DNA of 64,000 nt from Sclerodactyla briareus (Eukaryota; Echinodermata; Holothuroidea; Dendrochirotida; Sclerodactylidae). The notes beneath the pieces were generated by a model, which had not been told where the DNA came from, did not search any database, and saw only the letters and a program-made list of their open reading frames with translations. The stretch spans positions 424,936 to 488,935 of the forward strand of contig JAODTK010004832.1 of the NCBI GenBank assembly GCA_026419785.1, given 5' to 3'. Below, in pieces: positions 23,998-36,100 of the stretch. The translations under genes and the position numbers were made by a program. Position 1 is the first letter of the stretch. The number at the start of each line of letters is the position of its first letter.

Positions 23998-24228
23998 GGG
24001 TTATTCAATAACAAATTAGTCATTAACGCCCATAAATTCCAAGCGCTCCGCGGACTGGCTATGAACAGGTGGTGTTGGATTGGATGATTATTACTGCCGT
24101 TTTGGAGGGGTATGGGTTATTCAATAACAAATTAGTCATTAACGCCCATAAATTCCAAGCGCTCCGCGGACTGGCTATGAACAGGTGGTGTTGGATTGGA
24201 TGATTTATTACTGCCGTTTTGGAGGGGG
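23998..24228. repeat. Near-perfect 116-bp tandem duplication
   Basis: Two copies beginning GGGTTATTCAATAAC at 23998 and 24114, identical over the unit apart from one extra T in the second ('GATTATTAC' versus 'GATTTATTAC'). This is far less diverged than any other repeat nearby, so recent or an assembly echo. Confidence 0.95.
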
Positions 24229-26944
24229 TGAGGGTTCGGAAAACGGGCGGGCAATTTATTCATAGCATAATCTGTGATACACAATTGGGTTACATCCGAT
24301 GTTCTCAACCCTCCTCCCCATGTTTTGGGATGTCCCTATGTTCCGACCAAACAACTAGAAACACTTACCAAAATAGTAACATGATGATCCAGAGTTACTT
24401 GGCTCACAGAAAGGCCCCGGGCCTATTGAAGTTACTCGAGGCAAACGTTCAGAGAATGGAGATGTTGACAGGACGGATGTGCACAGGGATGTGAAAAGTT
24501 GGCGAGGGACCTCACAACAGTTGTATATCACGGTCAATACTGCTTTCGCGCAATAGAAATAAAGACACACAGGAACATTCAAGCTCTCACGCAGATTATA
24601 CAGTAAACCAATTTATTTAAATATAGTTCAGTACTTGTTAATATGTGTAAGTAACTATCCATTTACCGGAGGACCCAGTCTAAAGATGAGTATTAGCACA
24701 CCTCAGTCTGCAATAAAAATGTGCATAACGGCCAGGGTGAGTGAGAAACACGTGGGGGGGTGACAAGAACCTCAATGACTGAAATCAAGGCAATCTTTCG
24801 ATGTAAGCTCAATCTGATCACCTATAATCCTCAAGTTTTAGAAGTGGATAAGTCCCTTTTAAATGGTACTCTGAGAGATTCAATCTAGAAACACTGCCTC
24901 GTTTAGTTCAGACATATTCAAGAAGGGAAGTCGATCCACATCCCTGGCATACTGCACTGCACATACAACACCTCTGGTGAATCTGTAGCCTTTCCAACAT
25001 CGTTTCAAATATTTGATGACCTTATGCAGACAACCAACAGGGGATTATCTACTCCATGTATAGGCCAAACAAAATGCCAAGTATGAAGCCCTGCCACACA
25101 CAGTAAGAACGCAAGATCATTGCAGAGATTTCATTCCCTGGCAAGGAATAAGAAATAATTCAGTTCTGAATTCAGCGATTTGTATTTATCAAGATTGTTT
25201 TGACAACAAGCCCGCCACTATGAAGAACTAACCGTAAACCTTAAATATGTTCAAGATCAACTACTAGAGTCTCTGGACAATCCCCAGTGAACATGAGTAA
25301 GCCTATTCATTGGAAGAATACATCATGCTGGGTCTTCCCCATATTCAGTACACATTTACAACAGCAACTGCAAAACACTATGTTGGGATGTTAGTGTTTT
25401 TTGAGTATTATCATAATAGCATTCTGTTAATCTTCCTTAATGAGATATCAAACCATAGAAGAATCTGAATCTGAAGTTTTGTGAACTATTACAAGTTAAT
25501 TTGGCATTGCCATTTCAGATCAGCTAAAAGTGTGAGGTACAGTCATGCGGAACTTTGCACACTTCGTCATCCTACTAAGTTTGAACATTGTAAAGAGAAT
25601 GAGGCTATTCATTTTTCAGCAATAATTGCTGAAGTCATAGCCTAGACCCTCATGTCAATGTCATACATTTTTGATGTGGCAATTTCCTCTGAAAACTTGA
25701 TTAGTTACCTTTCCTGGGAATAGTGATTGTAGCCATGACTCACTATCAGACTGTTGAGGAGACGCAGCAATCCATACTCTCATACAACCTATGACGCAAT
25801 CAATATGTGATTTTTTTTGTGCATGTTAAAAGATGCGTGAAGTGTAATACGTCATGGAGCCAACTCGGCCATGCACCATTTGTTAAAAATAACAAACTAA
25901 AATATATATTGTTTCACAGTAACTTCGTTCAAGGTGCCATTTTAAGGTAGCTTCTTTCCCTAGAATAGAAGAAACATCACATCAGACTATTCCAGAGTGG
26001 TCTGGCTGAGTGAATTTGTCAGGAACAACTGAATTTATCAGGAAATAGTCGGACGACCATAGCTGTTATTGTCTCCCAGCTGATGTTTACAGAACAACAC
26101 GGCTATCGTAATAGCAAAGGGAAAACTGCTCAGACCAAACCTGCCGTTTGTACAACTTTCCGTTACTGAGGTAGAGCCCTCGGGGTTTGTGCATGCGTAC
26201 TGGGCAATATCAGGAAGCATTCACACTCATGAAAATGATAAATCATGACATACCACAGCCCGGCAAATATTCTCTGTGCTATTAAAATTTCACAATAACA
26301 ATTATTTCACTTTGAAATTGCTGTTTTGCTTTTGTAAGAGGAAGACAGTACAACTTTAAGAGAATATTACATCATTACCAAAATAAAACAATAAAATACA
26401 CAAGATATTCTCTGTTGTTCACTGGTGATTCATTCATTATTGCCAATAGGACATGTCCCAATCCTTTGCATATGTACTAACTTTGGAGTCAATAACTCCA
26501 GACAGGAACGTTATATTGAGATGGGGTTTGGACACGTTCTATCCTGCAGGTTATATTGTGGAGAATGGAAAACTATAGGTCTAAACCCCATTTCAATACG
26601 ATGCTCCTATATGGAGGTATTGGCCTTCAAAGTGTGGTCCATTATGCAGAGAAATTGGGAGAATCCTAATTTGCACCATAAGGCATGACGTCACAATGGC
26701 AACCCAAGAAGTTCTGTGTCATGTATTTAATTGTTACATTTCGTTGAATAAGTTAACATTAGAAGTTCTGTTGTCTTTCTCTCACCAAAGTGACCATGAC
26801 ACCTACCAAACACTACAGCAAAAAATTTTTTGTTTTTTCCTCTCCTGTAGACTAAATGCTTTTCGAAGTGAATAAAGTTAGTGTGAATTTCAGTAGAAAA
26901 CAAAACTTGATCACAAGGTTGTACAAGTATGACATCATTCATTA
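24229..26944. other. No recognised gene; one hairpin
   Basis: AT-rich, mostly unique sequence, unlike the repeat-dense left part. An 18-19-bp imperfect hairpin is formed by 26515-26533 (ATTGAGATGGGGTTTGGAC) and 26579-26597. No ORF has a recognisable motif. It could be non-coding transcript or long UTR, but nothing proves this. Confidence 0.4.
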
Positions 26945-27635
26945 TTGCTTTTTGATCTTGTGCATTACACAGGCACAAACGTCAAAAGACTATAACTCCT
27001 AACGGAAAGTGGTAGAACTTTGGGTTTGGACTGACGCATTCAGTTGTCCTCCAGCTAATATATTAGCCTCTTTATAATTCATCCTACAGTTGTCCCTCAA
27101 TACTCCCCCCTGTCACCTGTCATAGCTGGGCAATGAATCACTGGTGGTTTGCTCCAACAGAACCAATACTATGATGCTGAAGCGATGTGAAATTCAATAA
27201 ATTTTACTGATATAGTGGAGCACATGCATGGCCTGGAAGGAATCAAGTGAAATTGCTTGTGAAGGTTACACACTTACACTCCTCTCAAAATACCCCAAAA
27301 CAGGAGACTGTCCTGCTAGTCCAAACAACATTCTCCAATTGAGCACATTTTTCCTTCTCACACAGATATGGAGAATTGTAACAGTCTTCGGAAAGTGAAT
27401 GACAATTGGGGGCAAGGGCCTCTCTATACATAACATGTTTTTCACACTAATTTGTCATTGTTGCTTTAGATACCCCAATACAACCTGGATGTTTTTCGAT
27501 CTTGTGCAATACACATGCACAAACTTCAAAGGACTGTAACTCATATGTCATATGAACTGCAAAGTTTGGACTGAGCATTTCAGTGTTCTCCAGCTAATAT
27601 ATTAAACCCATTAATAATTAAGCTTGCAGTTGTCC
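26945..27635. repeat. Duplicated 145-bp segment, about 545 bp apart
   Basis: 26945-27092 and 27490-27635 share GATCTTGTGCA(T/A)TACACA, GGCACAAAC/TGCACAAAC, 'AGTTTGGACTGA', CCAGCTAATATATTA and GCAGTTGTCC-type segments at about 75-80 percent by eye. Confidence 0.7.
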
Positions 27636-29084
27636 TTGAACTGTACAGTGTATTAACTACAGATTGTAAGCCATCTTGGTCCATTTAGTCTGTTGCACAC
27701 GGTTCCAGCTATGGATGCCACTGGTTATCCTGCTATAATCAACTTTGTGGTTAAAAATCTTCCTCAGCAAGATCATATTAACAATTTGGTTGGCCTGAAT
27801 CCTCAGGACAGGTTTTCATGGGTAAAATTTTTACCCACCAATCGTCTCACGCTCCTCAATTTACAGCATGACCCAGGCAGCCATGGATGACCAGTTTCAG
27901 ACGATTTGCTGGTGCACATCTGGCAAATAGGAACCACCTCTCACTCCTAAGCTATCATCTAAACTACTGTAGCAGGATGCCATGTCATGCCAACATGTTG
28001 GGAATTACATTGCTAATTTTCCTTTCATTCCTAATACTAGGCAAGGCCATATATCTATAGATATATTTCATTCCAAAAAATTCAATTCGATGCCCCAATT
28101 GTTATGCTTTCTAGGCTGTCTCTCACACTTGTTTTACACTATTGTAGTATATACATGTGCAGATACCAAATAAATATGTGTTAATGGGGAAGTTTGAAGT
28201 TAAGCATATCACCTCAAAATGTACCAGTTACAACCACCACCCACATGTAATGAACCCCAAACAAATCATTTGAATTAGCTGTCACCCAGCACCAACTATT
28301 AACAATTAATAACCCAAATCAAATAACCACTCCTGCAGCTATATTAACCTCAACCAAATGTATTCCATCTTATGTTCATTATTACAAATGTAGTTTCATC
28401 CATTTAAATCCATTGGCCTTCTACAATAATTAAATACAAAATCGTTGGAAATAGGACATTAGTATATAAAATGAGCGAGCACGAAAACCCAGGAAAGGCT
28501 GAGATAAACCTGGAACACCAAACAATGAATCAAACAAAACACTGGCCACGAGACCAAGAGTATATCTGGGGCTAGAAAAAAAACCCTGGCTTACGGCAAA
28601 CAATCATCAGGAGCATGCATGGTTCAGACATGTCACAGGTATGACTGCTCGCTATGACCATACTCCAGGGCTCTGTCGAGGGGGGCACTGACAGGAATAT
28701 ATAAACGAATTGCAGGCTAGGGATCTATTTGGGACTCGACTAACTTTAGGTCAACCTTCTTAACCTCCCTTTTTTTTCTGTATTTTTGTAGCCTTTCTTT
28801 GCCGGGATGGCAGTTATAGCGATGACGAGGAAAGTGGAAGGGGAAGGGAAGTAGGAGGCAGCAGGATTTGCACCACCACACACACAAGTGTGTTCATTGC
28901 CTGCAGCCAAAACAAAGATGACAGAGGGTAAAATTGGTGGGAACAAGGGTAAACACTTAGCCAGCCTATATGTTGGACCTGAGTTGCCATGGCAGCCAAT
29001 AAAACTGGATGGAGCAGGTTTATCATCACCATCAATCATGTCTCCTCAATGATTTCCCCAGAGTCATGGGTCTGATGTGAATAA
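27636..29084. other. No recognised gene
   Basis: Unique-looking AT-rich DNA. A minus ORF at 29039-28746 (97 codons) and an overlapping one in another frame contain hydrophobic stretches but no family signature. A splice-acceptor-like TTTTGGCTGCAG occurs on the complement near 28905. I could not identify a gene. Confidence 0.35.
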
Positions 29085-29700
29085 ATCTAACAGACGGAGA
29101 GAGAGAGAGCAATACCCTGGGCATTGGTCAGTCTAGTCTGTAGGGTCATTGACACAAATCAGAAGTGACTGACATGTGTGTCACTTACCCAACGACGTGA
29201 ACGAATCCAACGAGAGAGCAAACCTGGACAGGGTGCATAGTCTGTCGGGTCATTGACAAATCAGAAGTGACTGACATGAGTGTCACATACCCTAACTGAG
29301 TGAACTAATCCAACAGAGAGAGCAATTACCCGGAATGTCAGCCTAGTCTGTCTGGGTCAGGACAAATCAGAAGTGACTACAGGGGTGATCACGTACCTAC
29401 ACTGGAGTGAAATAATCCAACAGATGGGCGAGCAATACCCTGGACATGTCAGCCTAGTCTGTCTGGGTCATTGACAAATCAGACGTGACTGACATGTGTG
29501 TCACTTACCCTAATGAGTGAACTAATCCAGCAGAGAGAGCAATACCCTGGGCATGGTCAGCCTAGTCTGTCTGGGTCATTGACAAATTAAGAAGTGACCG
29601 GACATGTGTGGTCCACTTACCCTACTGAGTGAACTAATCCAACAGAGAGAGCAGAGAGCCATACCCTGGACATGGTCAGCTAGTCTGTCTGGGATCACAT
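29085..29700. repeat. Tandem array, about 108-bp unit, 5-6 copies
   Basis: The phrase CTGGGTCATTGACAAATCAG recurs with starts near 29143, 29247, 29354, 29465, 29573 and 29691. Each unit also has GTGACTGACATGTGTGTCAC, TTACCCTA(A/C)TGAGTGAACTA and AGAGAGAGCAATACCCTGG. Units differ mainly by 1-nt indels. On the complement each carries the donor-like GGGTAAGTGACA. Confidence 0.9.
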
Positions 29701-29799
29701 TGTGTGCACTACCTAAATGGTCCAAAGCTGACCCGGGGTGGTCATTTCACTCAGAATATGCAGGAAAAACCAGTAGATTACGCCAGAGATTGTGTCATG

Positions 29800-30015
29800 T
29801 GGGGGTGGGGGGTGAGGTTGGAACCCAAGGGAAAGTGGCCCTCAGAAATGGCCTCCCCTCCCTATTGGCAACATACTACAATTCATGGACCCCCCGACTC
29901 ATGCTGCTGAAATATTGCTAAATAACAAGCTGCAAAAACTTCTACTGAACTCGAAACTCGTTTTGTGCTGCAAATTATTTTTTTTATCACTTGGGTCATG
30001 GGGCTTTCTGCCCCC
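29800..30015 (+). repeat. RepB dispersed repeat (copy 3)
   Basis: GGGGTGAGGTTGGAACCCAA, AGAAATGGCCTCCCCTCCC, TATTGGCAACATACTACAA, AGCTGCAAAAACTTCTACTG, TCATGGGGCTTTCTG and a C run, in the same order as at 19.9-20.16 kb. Confidence 0.8.
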
Positions 30016-30885
30016 CCCCCGAACACTCGTGCGATATGCCAAGGTCTCTTAAGTGATGAGGGGGTGCTTTAATTGTACACTAATTGTATGACCCACCCTT
30101 CTGGACAATGGCTCACTCTGTCGGAGTATAGGGGGGGGGGGGGGGGGGTTTGCATCAGACAATTGACCAGAGTGTCATATGCTCGTCAGTCTTCAGCACT
30201 TACGGTTCACTCAAATCATCAGGACTGTGAAAGAAGAAAAAAGACTTGTTGCTTTTAATAGATGCTGTGAGTGCACCACTGCACGCATCCCCTGTACAGG
30301 GCACAAATGACCATCAGTGCTATTGTCCATTCTATCTGAGTGATAGAAATCTTCATTATAAAATAAAGAAAATTTTACAAGTGCTGATCATTTCTACATA
30401 TGGTTAGGATTATGTACAGCCATAACATTTAGAGCTATCACAGAATACAACAGATACACCTGTCCAATGTCAACGATAATGAACCATCTGAACAATTGAA
30501 CTGGGCAGTGGGCATATGTTGAGAGAATGTTGTCATGATTACGGTTTCAATACCCCTTGTGTGTGATCACCTGAAGGTGGATTAAATAAATCCTCAGACA
30601 GAAATTATTGAGACTCCAGGTGGGTGGATGATACGCCACTTCTGTCCTGAGGTAACAACGTAATGGTGACAATTCCTGCTCCTGGGATTGCCAGTCCATG
30701 TACCCTCTGAGAAATGCGAGTGCGCTACTTCTCCTACACAAAGAAAGAATGGGATGCAAATTGGAATCATTTTCAATAATGGAATTTATCAATATACAAG
30801 ACTCATGATTTTTCCTTTCACGGACCGTTTGATGAATAGGTCATCAAGAGGATTGAGCCTATCCAATGCCTGGCAAGGGTGTGGA
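30016..30885. other. No recognised gene; 18-G run
   Basis: A run of 18 G at 30131-30148. Overlapping ORFs around 30550-30800 show no recognisable family. Confidence 0.4.
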
Positions 30886-31030
30886 CAGGATACCAGTGCT
30901 GGAGACTCGAGTCGTGACTCGGACTCGAGTCCGGACTCAAGTCCCTATTTTCAGGACTCGGACTTGAAGTTACAAGGACTCGGACTTGACCCCAAATGAC
31001 GCGGGCTCGGTCCGAGTCCTTGGTCGGGGG
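30886..31030. repeat. GACTCGGACTTGAGTCC-type repeat
   Basis: Ten or so degenerate GACTCGGACT/GAGTCC words, partly palindromic (ACTCGAGTC). Related words occur at 32195-32290 and 39235-39280. Confidence 0.75.
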
Positions 31031-31279
31031 GGGGAAAGTTCCTCTATACAAACTGATTTTACGATCGTTACAAGACATCAAATTAATACGTACAATGCTC
31101 CGCCAAAAAGTAGCCTAAACTTTTCACACATACTTCCGAGGTCTTTGAAATCAGGGAGAGAAACTACATCACTCTCACACGCTCGCATGTTTTACGATCA
31201 TATATAATCAATTATGAAATTAACAGATAGGTCATGACGAGCGAAAAAAAAGTTGGAAAAAAAACTAGGCCATACTTGT
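31031..31279. other. No recognised feature
   Basis: AT-rich spacer with an A run near 31226-31262. Nothing identified. Confidence 0.4.
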
Positions 31280-31600
31280 GCCGAAAAGTTTACTAGTGCA
31301 AGTTGTTGACAATATAAATAAATGACAAATTTTATAATGATACATAACACAAACATTAACACAATCTGGGAAACTCAACCTGACGATATTACGATCATGT
31401 TTTGAGGAGAATTTATAGCCTAGCTTTCATTTTCACCGGTGTCAGTGAAGGTGGTGGGAAACTTTCTTAACCATGTGCTTTTATAATTTGATTTTGTAAC
31501 TGGCAGTGGGTATTCTACTTCCTGCCTACATGGTAAATCTATGTGAATAGATCATGGGGAAGTTACCGGAAGGGGTGTGTAAATTCTCCGGATTTATTGA
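31280..31600 (+). repeat. RepC dispersed repeat (copy 1)
   Basis: AATGATACATAACAC, TAGCCTAGCTTTCA, ATCATGTGCTTTT-like, CTACATGGTAAATCTAT and GGGGAAGTTACC occur in the same order as at 40420-40690. Diverged; no shared ORF. Confidence 0.6.
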
Positions 31601-32407
31601 GGTTCCCAATCGCTGTTCTGTTCTGCTAACATTGCGTAACACTTTCGATATTTCTTGATCGATATGCGTCAGCTCGTTTTAATCATGTGCAGTATAGATG
31701 ATGTATAGTGCATTAGAAGTATGATTCGAGGGAGGAGAGGAGGGTCCTGAGGGAGGGAGCTCCATAAAAAAAAAAAAAAGGAGATGGATGTGGATGAGAG
31801 CAATTTCATTCTCGATGCTTTTCAATGCTAGATAATGCATGGCAATCAACATTTTACAAATTTATAATAGCTACTATATTTTTATAGGAATGTACCTGTG
31901 TGTACACACTAGGCCAACAAGATGACTCCCATTTGTGTTGCCACCCAACGTATAGTCATTATTGCCCTTTGTATCTTGGTTATCGGAATGAAATCATTAG
32001 ACCAATCTGAATCTGATATTTGGCACCTTTCAGGAGGTATGGACCAGCCCAGTCCTCTATTTAAAGTGCTTTTTATGTCATGCATTGTTAATCAGTAGCC
32101 GTTGCATTCAAAACATTGCCTGGTGGCAAGCAATACAGCGGTTTGTGGAAGTTATTGCCTTTAGTTTGTGAATAGTACAGGTCAAATTCGCATAAGGACT
32201 CGAGGACTCAGACTCGGACACGGTGATCGGTCTCGGAGGCAATGATAGGCTCGTGTACTGATGACTCGGACTGGGATTGAGAGGACTCTAACCTTGGGGC
32301 CTATTCAATTCGTAAGGTAAGTTAAAGGCTCTATCCAAAGTAAGGTACGAAAAGCACCTCATATATAATACCCTCAACCAGACATGCTATAATAGTCATG
32401 TAGATAT
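31601..32407. other. No recognised gene; GACTCGG words
   Basis: Contains a purine-rich GAGGGAGGAGAGGAGGG with A13 (31727-31779) and a GACTCGG-type patch at 32195-32290. Nothing else recognised. Confidence 0.4.
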
Positions 32408-32903
32408 AAGCCTTCCTCACACTGTACGGAATTTATTCTCCGCAAGGCTTGCGAGAGGTTACGGTCATGCCAACAGTCTCTGGTGACAGTAGGTTGTGGA
32501 CAATGACCGCAAGACAGATGCGGCTGCGAGTGGCCAACCCGCGGTAAGCCTTGCGAACTCCGATTGCAAGGTTTTGAACGAGTTCAAAAATGTTCAAAGT
32601 TCCGCAAGGCCCACATAGTTTTAGTAAGGGCAATCATCTAATTGAAAGTTGGGCGACTGGAAATAGTACCGTTTATGCTTTGATTGTACCAACTCTCTTC
32701 AGTATTTGTTAGTAGGGCTTCAACAATCCTTTGAAATGAAACATATCACTGTGTGTTCTTCTGCAAGTTTCTCCAGTGTGTGCCCTTATAAACAATACGG
32801 TCACCGCTCGCGAAAGCTCACAGTCGATTGTGCAGTCCACCGTAAGCTTTCGTGACCGCAAGCATTGCAGCCCGTGAACCGCCGCACAGTGTGATGAAGG
32901 CTT
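32408..32903. mobile_element. MITE with 22-bp TIRs
   Basis: Left end AAGCCTTCCTCACACTGTAC (32408 onward). The complement of the right end (32903-32882) is AAGCCTTCATCACACTGTGC, a 22-bp inverted pair with two mismatches. Internal sequence is GC-richer, with CGCAAGGCTTGCGAG-type inverted words. No ORF for a transposase. It lies within 60-85 bp of the ZDHHC6 stop codon and contains the first AATAAA on that strand (32437-32432). Confidence 0.75.
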
Positions 32904-32984
32904 TAGTGGCAGTCATTTTGGATAAAGTGTCAGAGCTGTACTCACTGAGCAAATCTGAACTAAGGTTGTCTCCCACAGACCTGT

Positions 32985-33152
32985 TCAATTTTCCTTCTTG
33001 GCATTTTCACTTCCTGGGTTTGAGTCTTCATGAGATTCTGTGTACTCCAGATTCTCTTTTCAGCACACCTTTTTGGGAACCAGCCTCTTACACGTACGAC
33101 TCCATCGCTCTTCTCATTCTCTGTAAGGCATTTGTCTCCATATAGCCAATAG
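32985..33152 (-). CDS. ZDHHC6: ZDHHC6 last coding exon (SH3 end and ER tail)
   Basis: The acceptor TCTTATCTTCCCACCTAG precedes residues YWLYGDK, then VVRVRGWFPKRCAEK, the hallmark C-terminal end of ZDHHC6 (human YWLYGDK ... RIRGWFPRKCVEK, from memory). As printed, the frame runs on to a TAG at 32960. Adding one A to the AAAA after 'GCTG' instead gives an acidic tail ending ENAKKEN with TGA at 32987-32985. That tail has lysines at -4 and -3, the dilysine ER-retrieval pattern also seen at the human C terminus (KKNR). I therefore favour 32985 as the true end and a missing A near 33043. The exon starts one base into a codon, so the preceding exon must end with two bases. Confidence 0.92.
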
Positions 33153-36100
33153 CTAGGTGGGAAGATAAGACAGATTGATATAACTACAAAATCAACAAAA
33201 CAATGCTCATCATAATGGCAGAATAAGAGAAGAATACCCTGCAACAGAAAAAGGGTCACTCAGATCTCGGCAGATCAAAAGATTCTGTCACTTTCTGGCC
33301 AATTTACCTGAATTTGATTTGCGTTAATTTGTTTGTTGTTGTGTATACATGCCCTACACGCCGTTACATACAATGTTTCTGTGCCCTCGGATTAGAAATC
33401 ACCACCACGGTTGTGCTTCACATATATAGTATTAGCCCTGCCCAATACCCTGATTATGGGAACCAGGCATGCACAATCACCAGAGTTTGTTGCAACATTC
33501 AAGTTCTCTACAGGGGGCATACAACTATCACCTGGGTTAGGCTATGGAGGACTCACTAGATGTGTTGTCTTCCAATGTTGAATTGATATCTACAAGTTCA
33601 GGAAGCCCATTAGGGCTTAACAAGGAACCCTTGCTTTATTGATGACGGATGAGCATCAGGGGCAGGCGCCAGAGGTTCCCTGACGGGGGGTCCAATTTCC
33701 CCGATGAGAGTTCAGCAGTATAGTTAACCATAGTGCACCTCACCCTACCCTATACACCAAAAACCTTCATTTTTCATGTTTTCATTTTCCTCTTTTTTTC
33801 TTCTTGTCCGTTCTGTTTTCGCATTCGCTCATTCTTTCCTCCCCGCTCCCCGACACCCTCTCAGGTTTTTCAGCCCCCACTGCTGGTGCCGCCCCTGATG
33901 AGCATTGGTCGGTGAAACTCACCTTATCTTCTTGCCTTGTGCTCAGTATATACTGAGGCAGGGGGGTAACCAATCATATTCTGTTTCTGGGACCGTCATT
34001 TGATGTCCCTATCTAGAGGGATGATCAATTTCTCAAAACATGAAACTTCCATGTCCAACGTGACAGCTCACAGTCGACTGACAAGACTCCACTGCAAGAC
34101 CCGAAACAACCCCAGAAACCAACCTTACCCAACGCAACTGCAAGTACAGCCACTTGATAAACCATACATAATTCAACCTTACATACTTGAAAATCTAGAT
34201 ACTTCAACTTACACCAGAACAAGAGTATTGGTTAGTAAATGTACTCACTATGGGGAACCCCATATTACTGAGGTATGAGCTTCATACATGCAGATGGTGG
34301 TGCCTAGTTATCCTGTTCACAAGCCCAAATTGGCTGAAATATTAAGTTTTCCCAATTTCATTTAAATGACTCAACTCACACCAGAAATAATAGGATTCTT
34401 GTACTCCCCATGAGGAAGCTTTTCACCCAATTTTGGTTTGATCAGACCAAGCATTCTACACATTCACACCATATTCACAAGGTTTTTAGACTTGACTTCA
34501 GATGACCTTCGGTATCATGTACTGACAGTACTGACTGACTATAAACCACTATAACTTTATAAACCCTCATACCATTTATATATATGTTGGAGCATCATCC
34601 ATTCAGGTGGGGTTTTATATTGTTATATTGTTTCACAAGCCAATTGGCTCCAGAGTATGAGATTTCCACAAATTGCAACATTTTTCCATCTAAATAGCCC
34701 CCAATCTTCCGGAAACAATAATAAATAATATACCGCTCTTCTCCAAAATACCCGTAAATGCCCCCCTACCTTTTTCGGAGACGTCTACTATGACCTAGTA
34801 GGGACCAGCATAGGACCTACAGTAGAGATGAATAGCTGGATTGAAGAGTCCATCTCTAAAAACCCAGTGGGGAATAGATATTTCAGTTATAATCAATTGA
34901 TCAGTATATTAATATGGGAGGATTATATTTAAGATGTAAGTATTGTGATCTGCAAGTTTGTTTATTTAGGCTATACACAGCAATGTTACCTGATGAGAAT
35001 GTTAATTATGTGAAAAAATGGTTGGAAAAAGAAAAGAAAAAAGGGATGAATAGCTGGGACAAGCCCGCTCCCCATTCAATGTTGTAGTTAGGCCGCGCAA
35101 TCCAATACAACATTGAATAGGGGGAGAGATTCTTCAACAATTTTGTGCATGCTTATCAATTTTTGTCTCAGTTTTCTTGCAAAGACTGCAGCCCTACACA
35201 GTATGGCAAAACAGCTATTAGCTTTAGACTATCAACAGTCAACTGCCTGTCTGCCATACCGCATTAAAAAAAAATCTTGCTGAAAACATGAGCAAAGACA
35301 TGCCCGGGAACTTGTGTTATATGTGATAGAATCATCAGCCGTGAAATTATAGTTGTTTAACGTCCATCCAGTGAATCAAGTCCATTTATTCATGAATTAT
35401 ATGTAAGCTTCAATACAGTAGGTCTATGAAATCAACGCATCATTTATCGCGAATGGACAACTACTCAGACAATTCAGCGTTAATCACGTGTGAATGGTCA
35501 AAGCCCATTGAAAATATGAAAGTAAGCGTGTAAGATTCGAGTACGATTTGGTATAAATTCAGTGTGTGTGGCCGAAAGACGATGTACTGGCTATTCAATG
35601 TTAATAATGATAATCAATAAGACCCGGTGCTTATATAGAGCTTAATCACAGGCATCTAAGCGCTTTACAGATAGAAACCAACAAGCTAGTGAAAGTAACT
35701 TACAAACATATGGGTTCTAAGTAGTTTACGAAATATCTGTAAAGATGAGGGAATCCCACTGTGATGTGGAATTTTATTCCACACCTGTGGGCTACTAACA
35801 AAGAAAGCTTGATCCCCAATTCTCTCACGTGAGGGAAAACCTTTCTTCACTAGAAGAGATTGATCACTTGCCGATCTTAGTGCACGACCAGGCTGATAGA
35901 GTGTCAACAGATCTTGAAGATAGTTGGAGCCAGGTGGTTGAGACACTCCTATACATAAACAAGGGATGCGGCACTGTAGTCGCGCTGACATGGTAGCCAG
36001 TGCAGCTCTTTAAGAATTGGCCTAATATGGTCAAATATCGGAACTCCCGCAATAATACGGGCAGCTTTGTTATGAATATTCTGTAGTCGCCGAATCTGAT

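Noticed and set aside
28746..29039. Hydrophobic minus ORFs as a membrane-protein exon
   Set aside because: Two frames are both open and both hydrophobic, the flanks give only one splice-like site, and no family is recognised.
29085..29700. CRISPR array
   Set aside because: Units are contiguous tandem copies with no unique spacers, and the genome is eukaryotic.
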